NCBI GenBank assembly: GCA_013398955.1
Contig: VWPU01005327.1
Coordinates: 62,001 to 126,000 of the forward strand
Reading direction: 5' to 3'
DNA from: Callaeas wilsoni
Lineage: Eukaryota; Chordata; Aves; Passeriformes; Callaeidae
Length of the DNA: 64,000 nucleotides
The notes under the pieces are model-generated. The model made no database searches, was not told the origin of the DNA, and saw only the letters and a program-made list of their open reading frames with translations. Below, piece after piece: positions 48,869 to 60,299 of the stretch. Within the stretch, counting starts at the first letter, position 1, and every line of letters begins with the position of its first letter. The position numbers and the translations under genes were made by a program.

Positions 48869-51800
48869 AACGAGAGGAAGGGACATGCTATCACAAGACT
48901 GACTTCCCATCCACAGATGCTTGGCAGGACTTCAGATTTGCATTTAGGGAGTGCATAGACTTTGCTGAAATGGCCATTCCTCGTACAAATATGCCCCCAG
49001 GCAGCAATAAAAAGAAACAGATGCAGATTAACACTAACAAATCACATACCCGTTGCACTATACTTGTAACCTAATGCATGTGAATAGTCCTACTGGGTTT
49101 ACATCTGTTACAGACTCATAGCCTTGTTGAAGGCATATTGAATCTCTCTCACAGCACCAACTCTCCCCAAAAGCAAGGAGTTTGGCAGCAAAGGGAGCAG
49201 TGCCCTCACAGAAACTGGGGGACACCAGAGAAAGGCAAAGGAGTAGAGCCACCTTCACTTTACCTAACAAGCTCTCAGGATATGAGACGTCTTGTGAAAA
49301 GTTACTCCCAAAAGCGAGCTGTCTCAGCTCCCTCTGCCTCCCATGGGGAGACTGAGGGGATAGGATGATTCATTCATCCCAACACTCAAGGGACCTGCTA
49401 TAAATCAAGGGTGGCTGGAGCAGAGTTGCAGCCTGGATGACCTGCTTACACTGATCTACAAATTTTTAGATGAACTGAAGTTGGGTAAAATAAATCACGC
49501 TTTGGTGACTGACTGAGTTATACCACCACAGCAGTGTCAAAAGTGAAGGCAGAGATGAGTAAGTATATCCCCTGCTCTCTAGGGCAGCCAGAGCTCAGTC
49601 ACAGTGGAAAGGAAAAGATAGTTGTGGCCCGTAGGCGAGCAGACCACTACAGTGGACGTCCACTTTTGGTGTCATCTTCCCTCCACTGACCAGACAGGCA
49701 CTGGCAACTTCATCTAGATAAGTCTGAAAGCACTTATTGTCCTCATGATCTTAGACACTATCATAGGTGTGACACCATAATCATTCACCCAGAGGAGATG
49801 ATCCAGAGTCTCCAACAGTTCTTGTAAGAGTTATGGGCTAAGATGGCCCTATGCATTTTGGAGAAGGGATTCAAAACTGGAGAGAAGGCCAGCCAAAGGA
49901 TCTTGCAAAACATAGTCCATAAATTTATTTAACCTCCAAACTGATCAAACTTTTTTTCAAAATGACGTAAATAAATCCTTTATTAAAAAAAAAAAAAAAA
50001 GAAGAAAATAAAAGAAAACTGTTGTAGGTCGAGTGTGTGTTTGTTTGTCTGTATACCTATGGCTTTCAGTAGAAAGTGTCAGAATCTAGATGTTTCCTCC
50101 TGTTTTTAAGCCGCCCTCTTGTGTCTTGTTATCAGGTGTTTTTGACTTGCATGAATTCACACCACCATTCCCCTGCATCCTCTTGGCATGTACAGAAACA
50201 GAGTCAATGACCTTCCACACCACCTCCACTGCTTCTCTCAAAGGATCTATTATGTGGCTCACTGGAAGAGAACAAGCACGGTTCTGTTTCAGTCAGCATG
50301 ACTCTTACAGTATAAACACTGAAAAAAAAAAACCTCTCCACATAGCTAGCCTCATTTTGCATTAGTCAGGAAAGGTCAAGGCAAAATTGGAGTCAGGAAA
50401 AAATTGGTCAGTGTTTGGAATCAGTCTCACTTGAGCTTGACTTCCTGTTTCTGAAAAAAACCCAACCACAGTGCCTCACATTATCTGAATACGAAGTCTA
50501 GTGAATGTTGCTATACATGCCACACAAACACATTTTATATACAGTAATTCTTTGAGTGCCTTAAGAAACTTCAAGCATAAGTACAGAGACTCAGCATTTA
50601 CCAAGAACCAGAAGAAATGCGAAGTCTGGGGTTTGTATTCTTTCCATCTCTATTTACATTATGAAGTTAATTTATTAAGAAATTTACCTCTAAAATTAGT
50701 GGCAATTCCTTCTAGAAATACATTCAGGCCAACAGAAGAAACAAAACTTGCAGCTTCTCACTTAGTATCCAGGCCCACTATTGTGCAATCAAGAGCAATT
50801 CAGACAGCCTGAATTTCAAACTGGGAAAAGGCAAACAAAGATGGTTTGATCTTTTGTTATTTTGCTAATCAGGCTAGAAAAATGAAAACACAATGTACCT
50901 ACTTTATTTAAACTAAAATAATTAAAATATCAGTCTGTCAAGAGAATAATTAGATGCATTATTGATTAAATAGCAGAAGAAGATGACAGTTTGTTAGCTG
51001 TTTGTTTTTAATGGAATATCTGTCAAAGTTAGAAATTTCTAACTCCCCGTTCCTTTCAGCCCCCTTCTTCCATCTGGCTGCAAATCCTTATGGATAAACC
51101 AAATAACAACAGGAGACAATGAAATAACCTCTAAATTTTATGGATTTGAGGGTCCAGGGGGCATGAGAAAGCACTTCATTTTAGCACTCCAGCACTGTAG
51201 GTGTTTAATAGATACTCAGAAGTATCCCAGGGAAAAGACCTTCTTCAATAGAATTGACTGGCAATGATTTTGTTGCGCTGTGTTATTCCAGTCTTGGTAC
51301 TTTCTGTAAGCTGTCTGTGTTCCCATCCTGACTACCTTAAACATAGTGTTTTCTGAAAGAATAGAGAGAGGACAATTTAGGGTTTGGGATCTGGGTAGAT
51401 TTTTTTCCTTTCCACAGCAACTCATTTTACTCTCTTTTCTCCTAGATAATTTCTGAAGTGGAAAAAAATAATCTCTGCTCACCTACGTAGATATGACCTT
51501 CTCAAATTTCTTCTGAATACGAATTCTTTAGTACACATTAAAAGGCAGTTTTCTGCAACAATAACCTGCTCTTCTCTGTCTGAAATGAAGGGTCATCATG
51601 ACTCACATCTTTTCAGTGATGGTGAAGGTGTGAAATCTGTCAGAATTAGAATGCATTACAAGTTCCACGCATCAACCATTGACCTCTTCATCAGTGCTCT
51701 GTAAGAAGTGTTGTCTTCCCTTCATAAGAGCACAGATGATGCAGGCAGCAAGAAGACTTGAAAAAATGAGCCATTTTATTCCAGAAAATATCTTTGATAG

Positions 51801-52330
51801 TCTCTGCTTCATAGCCATATAACTTTTTGTCTTCAACTTCCTCAATTCCCCACCATCATTCTTGAATTCCTATTTCAAGATACCCAAATTATGATTCTAG
51901 ATTTATTTCCCCCAACAACTCTGCACATATGTCAGTACAACTGATGTCTCTCCCACTCTCTACCATATGCTTTCTACTCCTTGTTGTCAGCCTCCTAAAG
52001 CTGTTCATCTTGTTTTCTCACCAGCGTTTTCTCTGGCACAGTTTGGTCACTGCTCAGAGCTTTGCAATACCCAGCAGGGCAGACACAGCTTGTGTAGTAA
52101 CACATTCCCGCGTATGAATGTGTCACTGGCCGTGAATGAGCTGTTACTCTAGAGCACCTGGCAAGATGGTGGGGACAGAGCTAAAAAGTCCAGTAGCCAA
52201 TGTCTATCTCAGGAGGACAAAAAAAAAAGCCTTTCCAATCTGATGCAATCACAAGTCTTTCCTCCCAGCCTGACCTGTTCTGCCCCTCCATGACTGGGCA
52301 TGGCCCCCTCATAGCCTGGCTCAGCCCCAA
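48869..52330. other. Non-coding unique DNA, no gene seen
   Basis: No supported gene is seen. It contains one octamer motif at 48936-48943 and an A16 run at 49985-50000 that opens an A/G-rich stretch to about 50019. Open frames reach 103 codons (50501-50812 plus) without recognisable domains. Confidence 0.6.
49985..50000 (+). repeat. A16 homopolymer with purine-rich flank
   Basis: Sixteen A in a row, followed by gaagaaaataaaagaaaa to about 50018. No retroposon body is recognisable upstream. Confidence 0.8.
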
Positions 52331-52637
52331 GAATCATAGAGCTATAGAATAGTTTGGGCTGGAAGGGACCTTTAAACTCATCTAATCCAACCCCCCTGCA
52401 GTGAGCAAGGACATCTTCAACTAAACCAGGTTGCTTAAAGTCACATCCAACTTGGCCTTGAACATTTCCAGGGATGAGGCAGCCACAACTTCTCTGAGCA
52501 ACCTATTCCAGTGTTTCGCTTTCCTTGTCAGAAAAAAAATTCTTTTTTATGTCAACTCTTAATATACCTGCTTTTAGTTTAAAACCATTACTCCCTGTCC
52601 TATCCCTACACACTCTGCTAAAAATTCTGTCCCCATC
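52331..52637 (-). mobile_element. CR1 LINE, 3' end fragment, minus strand
   Basis: Read on the plus strand, the fragment opens with the reversed CR1 terminus (gaatcatagagctatagaat, then gtttgggctggaagggacct near 52353-52372), passes ctaatccaacccccctgcag and ends near ttctgtcccc at 52635, where the CR1 match stops. These are the standard complement phrases of an avian CR1 3' region. It is 5'-truncated at its right-hand end and non-coding. It lies 580 bp from an oppositely oriented CR1 copy. Confidence 0.93.
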
Positions 52638-53217
52638 AACAAAAAGGGAATGACATTCAGCATGACAGTTGCCTTGAAGGACAGAGGGGAAACATGTCTG
52701 AAAAGTCCCCCTTCTGCCTTACTCAACCTTAATGTCTGGTGTTCTTAGTCATAGATTAAATGAAAGAGCAAACTCTGGGACTTCCTGGTAGAATTGCTGC
52801 CTCAGTTCCTGTATCTCACCCACTTTCAACATCAAGCACAGACTGTTTGCACTTAGCAAAGGATGTAAAGATCATTCAAAGGGAGGGCAGCTCACAGAAT
52901 GAGGCCAGCAAAAGTCTTGCAACTGGTTTGTTTGCTCTGGGCATTGTATATACAGTGACAAATCTTATGGTGCTCCTATGCTGAAGTATCAGTGATGAGT
53001 ATGACACCAGCTAGACAACCAACACCTGTGATCTGCTCCTCCTCAGTACTGGCAATACTTCCCAACTCTGTTGAGAGCTCAGGGAAGCCAGTGCTGATCT
53101 GTGTGTTGACTGCCCTTGTGTGTGAGAAAAAAGAGCAAAGAACATTCATTGTAGTCTTTTACTATTGACGTAGAATCAGCTTGCCAACCTTTGATTTTTA
53201 GCCCGTTATAAACCAAG
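52638..53217. other. Spacer between inverted CR1 copies
   Basis: I see no CR1 phrase, other repeat or gene in this stretch. Short open frames (74 codons at 52760-52984) have no recognisable domain. Confidence 0.55.
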
Positions 53218-53667
53218 GAGGACCATGAAGATGATTGAGGAGTGGAGCAGCTCTCCTGTGAAAACAGGCTGAGAGAATTGAGATTGTTCAACCTATAGAA
53301 CAGAAGGCACCAGGGAGACTTTACAGCCACCTTTCAGTACCTAAAAGGGGCCTACAAAAGTTCTGGAAAGGGACTTTTCACAAGGGCATATAAGGATAGG
53401 ACAAAGGGAAATGGCTTCAAACTGAAAGAGGGAAGGTTTAGATTAGATATAAAGAAATTCCTTACTGTGAAAGTGGTGTGACACTGGAACAGGTTTCCCA
53501 GAGAAGCTGTGTGTCCCTGAAAGTGTTCAAGGCCAAGTTGGATGAGGCTTTGAACAACCAGGTCTAGTGGAATGTGTCCCTGTCCATGGCAGTAGAGTTG
53601 GAATGAGATGATCTTTAAGGTAGGTCCCTTCCAACCCAAACTACTCTGTGATTCTGTGACTGTGATC
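53218..53667 (+). mobile_element. CR1 LINE, 3' fragment, plus strand
   Basis: The copy starts at gaggaccatgaagatgattg, continues with aacaggctgagagaattgag (53262-53281) and ggcttcaaactgaaagaggg (53413-53432), and ends with cccttccaacccaaactact and attctgtgactgtgatc. This order is the CR1 C-terminal coding and 3' region. Antisense open frames of 83 and 95 codons across it are accidental. It is truncated, mutated and immobile. Confidence 0.94.
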
Positions 53668-53902
53668 TGAAAAGGTGGTGGATTGTTAAGAAGCAGCAGC
53701 TAAGAGAAAGATAGAGTGCGTGTAAAAGGACAGCTTGGCACAATGTATAGCATGGAACATTGCCCATTTCCCTGTTTTCTTGGTCTGCTTTCTCACAAAT
53801 AAATTCTGGAAACTTACTCTAAGGCAAATACCTCCAGCTCCAGAAGGATAACTTTCTGACCTCTGCACAAGAGTTCATTACTCAATAGGTGAGAAAAATG
53901 AG

Positions 53903-53917
53903 AAAAAAAAAAAAAAA
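53903..53917 (+). repeat. A15 homopolymer
   Basis: Uninterrupted A run, followed by an A/C-rich stretch (caacgacaaaac). It is not attached to a recognisable retroposon. Confidence 0.8.
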
Positions 53918-56125
53918 CAACGACAAAACACTCTCAACAATAAAATGCTACTTCTAAGAAGAGCGACACCATTTTTAGAAATTAAAAATAAGTAGGACAA
54001 ACCAAATATTTCTGCCTATTTTATAGGGGATTTTTAAAAATTTATCTTAGAGCACTCTAACACAGACTACTAAATATATGCCAAAACAATGCCTTTTAAC
54101 AGAGAAAAGCTAATTAATTTCATTTCTTACAGTGTAAAATAGAAAACTTTCTAGCAGTTTATTATCAGGAGCTTTGCTTTTATTGCTTCTTTTAATATGA
54201 GTTGCTGAGCTGTTTTGACAATCTATCTCACTATCTTTAAGGAGTTTAGTTCACAAACACACATAAAATTGTTCCAACTAATGTAACATCTGACTTTAGA
54301 GCACAACCTAAAATCATTAACTCTTCACTTCCTCTTTTTATTCTGTCTTTTACTAAAGCAGTGCATGCATACAAGCAGTTCTATGTGTTGCTAGCTAACA
54401 TATTTAAAATCTTTCATCATTGTGTCTATATTAGCATATTATAATTACTTTGGAAGTATCACATTTGACAACAGAAGATACTGTATTGTACTCCTAATAC
54501 AAATATATATAAAAGCAATTTCATTGGCCAGAATGACGTTTTAAAAATGTAAGTTCTTTCTCAGTACAGAGAAGAAACATGATGAAAAGGACATGGCAGA
54601 GAGAATTTGGATCATGGAATCCAGATTTACCTCTAAACCATAAGTACGTATATATAAAAGTCAGTAGGGTCTAGTGGAAAAATAAGACTGTCAAGTAGTA
54701 TTTCCTTTTAAAGGTTACTGCAACTCATAAGTGTATGTGTTTTAAAGCACACAAAAACTTAGAGCATATTTAAAAGAAGATTTAAGACATTCTCTGTCTT
54801 GTTCTTCAAAGTTTTTGTGCAGAAATACATATACACGTTTCTGTTTCCAAATACTGCTGAAAAATGCCATACAAAGAAATTTTAAAAGGTTAAGTAGAAT
54901 ATACTAAATCCAAGGTACTCTACCTAAGTTTGTTCTAAGGAGGGCAGATATACTGTGTCTTTGGCATTTAGTTGCGTTTAAGGATGGCAAACCTCTTGTT
55001 TATGATGCAAAGAATTAGGCTGATTTGTCCAGCACAAATAAAAACTGCAAGTTCAGCAAAGTTCTTCTGCAGCAAAGAGGAAGGAACATGAGAAATGCAG
55101 AAAGCACCCCAGTCACACATAAAGGAGTCTGCACTCAAATCCCTGTCATTCTCTTGCGCACAGCGCAGTATTTGCAGGTTCAGCCGCATTCAATCGTGAA
55201 CTCCACTTAGAATGGATATCAATGGCACAAGGCAGTGGATAACAGTGATGAACTAATGAGTCTGGTATCCGCTGGAACAGATTACTTAAAACACATGCGG
55301 TCCAAAAGCACAGTCTGGCATTTAGACCCCAGTATTTAAGTCTGCTGGCATCCGCTGATGGATAATCAGAATAGTCAAGGCAGGTGCCCATTTCTGTGGC
55401 TCACACACATCCTAGGACATCCAAGCCATCCACACGGTGCATGGTAGCTGTGCAGATGTGGCACAGGTTCTGCAGGAGATGCACCTCTCTCTGAAGCCTC
55501 ATTGGGTTATTCCAGGGCACCTCTAATGTATTAGATGCTTGTGTGTGCAGGCAGCAGATCAAGTTTGTAGGCAGTAGAACCAGTAAAGCTAAAGAGCTAC
55601 TAAGAACACAAGCCAGGGGGGTTCAGTTCCACTGTGTGAGACGGTAACTCTATAGGTCTGCAGCTGAGGGCTGTGTGGGTTTCCCTACTACACCTCCAAA
55701 AGCTCCAAAACTATGGTCAGGCATCCCAAATGAACCTTATATCTATATGAGGATGAGAGCAACCCCTTTCTAGACTTTCTAGCTATGTTAAGGCAATTTC
55801 TACTGACTGTAGAGGAAGCCTATACACCTACCATGCATGCAGATCTTTTCTCCTAGACAGCAAATTTTTGATTCTGAGTTGAATCTCATTTTTTAAAACT
55901 GGCAAAGAAGACTCACAGCAATCAAACTCTTTCATTGTCAATAGCTCACTATTGTTAATACCTGAAAAAACAGAGACTATTAAAATATCATCCAGAGAGA
56001 GAAAATAAATTGTAATGTAAGGTATGAAGCTGGAACCAATGTATCCCAGGATTTTGGATTACATACAAGTGTGAGGCAGAGTTACATAGCTGAGTAGAAT
56101 GTTTCCTGATACCCAGACAAAACAC

Positions 56126-56154
56126 TTCTATTCTATTCTATTCTATTCTATTCT
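56126..56154 (+). repeat. (TTCTA)n pentanucleotide microsatellite
   Basis: Five perfect ttcta units (56126-56150) are followed by a partial unit. This is a clean pentanucleotide repeat and a likely length-variable site. Confidence 0.92.
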
Positions 56155-59100
56155 CTCCTCTGTTACAGAGGATGTGAACCTTTAGTTTTTACAACTGGAA
56201 TAAAGCCCTAAGAATCAAGCTATCACATGTGCTGTCCTTCTTCTTTCCTCCCATGGTCACTGCTCTTTGTAGGGATGCGTTAAATATTTACTCATCCTAA
56301 AAGTAAGAGATGGATTACATTTCGCAGTGCCTGAGGCACTCGGCAAATGGAAGACCTCTGCTCCAGTTACTGAGCTGTATCAAGTGGAAAACAACTTTGA
56401 ACTAAACTCAGAAGATAGAGAGCAAACACTTTTGTTTTGATTTTTTTTTTACGTATATCAAATTTATCAATAACACAAATCAGTATGACTGAAACCGTAG
56501 ACAAGGAATTATGACATATTCATCCTTACTTTGACTAGCTGTCAAAATAGTGAAAGTAAATTAGAAGAAAACTCAAATAAAATTCTCTATTGCCTGCTGA
56601 TAGCTGGGAGTTCTATATGCTAGTGAGATCTCCCATACAAAGGCTCAATTCACGTAAGTATAAAATATATTTTTAAAAGTTCCTTTTCAGCCAGAGGGAA
56701 CGTGGTTTCATCAGCCTGGGGTTTTCTGAGAAAACAGTGGAAGCATCCGCTTTCCAGGATAACCACAAGATTTATTTATGATTAATCTGGCAACTGTGTT
56801 TCTTTTAAAGATAAGATCCTATTCAAGTTAGAGGGAATGTTTATCTGCACGATGTATCAATACAATACCTAAAGGTAGTGACTTCTTTTTCTATACATAT
56901 ACAGAACAGCAAAGCCATAGTAGGTAATTTGTAAAGTGAAGAGACCTGGGTTTTGTGAGCAAGAGCAGTACTTAAATTTAAGACTTCACACACTAAATTA
57001 TATGTTCTCCACAAACATGAGCTATTCTCAGACAGGTGAGAACTTTCCACCAGAAAACCATCCTCACCATTTCTATATTCAGCACATGCCAAGAGGAGTA
57101 CATCTGTCCCTCAGACGGAACTGCTGAAACATACTGCACAGTTGCTGAAAAAATTGAGAAGCAGCTATTGGAAAGCACTGCAAAAGAGATGTTTTCAGCA
57201 TCACCAAAAACTGACTTAGTTCTCATCTCTTTGTTCTACTGGCTGAACTATGAGTGTTCAGCACAGACGAGTTATCTGTAGGGAAAGAGAGTAAAGATGC
57301 AGATCGAGTGCTGGGTAGAAATCCCAGGAACAGGTCTAAAATGAATATCTTTTGAAGTTACATTAATACTGACAAATACACACTCTACTATATTTGCAAT
57401 AAACCTTTCCATCACTTGCTTTGTCAGATACTGAAAAGAAATGAAAAAGCAAATACTGTGCAACTTGAAGACTGCTTGACAGCAGATAGGAATTTTGTAT
57501 TGTTTTTGGTTGGATGATGCGTGGATCTTTAGGAAAAGTATGACTGGTCATGGTTCCCAAAATTGAACAAGGAACATTTGCTAAAATCCAGGGTGCTATG
57601 ATAAAAAACCCTGAGTTCTCTCACTGAGTCCCAACAGGAGTTAGGTGTAATTTTCCTGGATAACATTGGATTGTTCTTGGACTTCATTAGTTCCTGATGA
57701 ACATTTACATATTGGTGTATGAGAAGACGTCAAGAGTTATTGCATAGCATTCTAGTAGATGAAATTGCTCATTACCCTCACTTGTTGATGAAGGCTTGCA
57801 GCACTGTTTGTAAAGGCTTTGTTCCCAGTTTTACCCTACTACAATACAAGTAATTTCTCTAATTAGAATCCTGGTTTTTTAGTTGAACTTAATTGTGATG
57901 ACAATTGCTGCCATGATCCACAGAGCTGTGCAAAGTTTAGGATACAGATTACACTTTTGGCTTTGCACCACAGAGTCCAGATGAAGTGAGGTTTTTTTAC
58001 TGTGGAAAAGGAAGAAAAATAAAGAAATCCAGCCTGTGAAACAAGAAAGAAACATTCAACATTTCAAGGTCAAGGGCGTAAGTTGAAAGCCAGTGAAGGT
58101 TCTGCTTTTCATGCCTGTGGGCCCCTGTTATGAAATTACTGCTTTGCATTTGCCTTCTCCTTTTGCTGTCTTCCCCTTGATGCTTTGGTTGAAAGCAGGA
58201 AGTAGAGCAGTGGGTGGAAGCTCACATACACACAGAAAAAAAAGAAATTTAAAACATTTTCCATGGTCAGAGGGGGCTGGGGTTTTCACAGAGGACAGAA
58301 AAATGTTTAATTTAAAATGTGGTGAATCCAAAACTGGTTATGCCCACTTCTAGGCGAAACCAAAACAGAGCAGGCACATTAAGTTCAGTTCCACTGAAAA
58401 CACAGACCAAGCACAAAATGGGAAAGGTCAACACAGGATGGTGAGGGCTTCAAGTGATGCAGAGAGAAAATTCCCCAGGAAAGTATTAGCGTGAACATAA
58501 GCTAGCTGTGTTATTTAGTGACGGGAGGCAGGTTCTCTGTGGCTCACATTTTTGTTTTCTTGTAACATCCAAGCATTCCACTTGTGCAGTATTCACAGTT
58601 TGCGGAATCACTCATAAGTCTGCAGATTTTCAGTGAAAAACCATTAAAGCAATGTGGTTCTCACTTTGCAGTAAGCATGCCTGTTCTTTGTTTCTTGTTT
58701 GCTTGCACTGTATATCTCTGTTGCAGTTTCATGTTCTTTTAATTTTGATAGATTCTGATTAATCACAAAACTTAAGAAATACAGCTGGAACTGAGATTTA
58801 ACTTTTTTTGATACCTCAAGTCCCCTTGATGCTCAACAGGCATGCAGAAACTTCTACAAGTCATCTTCTGAGTAAAAATACTGCCCAGCAGCCCACAGAG
58901 ACTGTCCAGACTGCCTCCTCCTCTCTCTTCCATTTAAAACATTCAGCATGTACAAAGACCAGCAACTAGGCAAATCCCCCAGCTAGGATTGCCTTCTCCA
59001 AAGAGAAATCGTTGGTTCTGATGGCATTGCCTTCAGCTGACCTTCCACCTTCCTTTCCCTGCCTTGTGATGAAAAGGTTCAGCTGTAGGCTGAGAAACAT

Positions 59101-59807
59101 GCGAGAACATGGAGAAATCTTGTAAATTGGGAATGTTGGGCCTCCAACTGCAGTGAGTTAGTGCACGCACTTGCCTCAGTCATGATCTGTCTGCTCACCA
59201 GTCAAGAGCCTGTGGTCCTATGGCTCACTTTGATGTGTTTAGGCAGACAGAAAGGGTATAACCTGTCCTAGTTTAAGCTCAGCTGTGAACATGGCACTGT
59301 ACGTTTCCACACCAGGTGGATATCATGGTAATCATAGCTTGAGTAGAAAAAAAAAAAACCACTGTGAGGCTGCAAACCTGCTTTCTTTTACAATCTCTTG
59401 CTTTCAGGTGCTTGTATCTATAACAAACAGCTGCACATGAGGTAGAGTTTTTCCAGACAAAGTCATTGTTCTAAAGATAAGCAATTATTTTCAAAAGTAG
59501 GCACAACAGCATTGCAGAACTGTTATCTGAGAGGTGAGAGGAGTTGCAAACACCTCTTTCTCATAATAAAAAATTATCCGCTCTCCCATTGACCTATTCT
59601 ATATCTGAGCTGACTGACTTTTGGCATTCAGCATGTTTAGCTTATACATACTTAAGCTCCTAAAATGTACCACAGGAAGGCCAAGGTACACTTTGAAAAG
59701 AAATATTTATGGGCTGTGTTCAGGCAACAGCAAGATCATAGATACCAAGGGAAGAGCTCTGATCAAGCAGCAGGCAGGGTACTCTGATAAGAATGCTTGA
59801 GCTGTAG

Positions 59808-60299
59808 TGTATTGAACTGGCTGGGATGGATTTAACTTCCCTCACGTCAGTCCTCATAGTGCTGTGCTGTGTGTTGATGCTACAAAGGTATTGATAACAC
59901 AGTGGTACAGCACCAAGGCTGTCTCTCCAACTCTGTCTCCCCTCTCACCAGCAGGCCAGCGGTGTTCAAGATTTCAGGAGTAAACACAGTCAGGACAGGT
60001 GACCCAAGCTGAGCAAAGGAATATTCCATATGGCATCTGGTCAACAATAAAAGCTAAGAGAAAAGCAGGAGACGAGAGGGAGGGCATTCATTATTACTGT
60101 GTGTACTGAAATGGGAAGTAGAGAGTAAATCTTTTCCTCTGCTTCCATTTGTGACCTTTGCCTTTGGTTTATTCAATTTCCTTTTTTTGGGAAAACACCT
60201 CAAGTATTTCCATCTTATTTTCTTATCCCAGATATCCTGCTGAGGAGGAAAGAGATAGAGTGGCTTTGTGGGCACTTAATTATCTTCAATACCACGCCA
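59808..60299 (+). mobile_element. Solo LTR of an ERVL-type endogenous retrovirus
   Basis: About 490 bp carry, in order, ggctgggatggatttaactt (59819-59838), tattgataacacagtgg (59889-59905), caaggctgtctctccaact (59913-59931), caggacaggtgacccaagct (59991-60010), aaggaatattccatatggca (60016-60035), caataaaagc (60045-60054), ggagggcattcattatta (60080-60097) and tgggaagtagagagtaaatc (60112-60131). This is the phrase order of an LTR family abundant in birds and usually assigned to ERVL-type elements. The edges read tgt at the left and ca at the right. No internal retroviral region, primer-binding site or second LTR is seen, so it is a solo LTR left by recombination. The flanking five bases (tgtag and gtctc) do not match, so no target duplication survives. 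It is degraded. Confidence 0.82.
60046..60051 (+). promoter_or_regulatory. AATAAA signal inside the LTR
   Basis: aataaa lies in the middle of the ERVL-type LTR at the caataaaagc phrase. In such LTRs this site may act as the polyadenylation signal or as part of a TATA-like promoter. Activity in this decayed copy is unknown. Confidence 0.4.

Larger units (their letters stand above)
53668..59807. other. Non-coding unique DNA, no gene seen
   Basis: No supported gene is seen. It contains A runs at 53903-53917 and 59347-59358 and a pentanucleotide repeat at 56126-56154. Open frames of up to 86 codons lack recognisable domains, and many overlap frames on the other strand. Confidence 0.6.

Noticed and set aside
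53079..53639. Two minus-strand frames of 83 and 95 codons
   Set aside because: They lie largely antisense to the plus-strand CR1 copy and are accidental frames in the repeat.
59264..59300. tgtcctagttt resembling an LTR left edge
   Set aside because: Only the first bases resemble the LTR start. The following sequence does not continue as an LTR.
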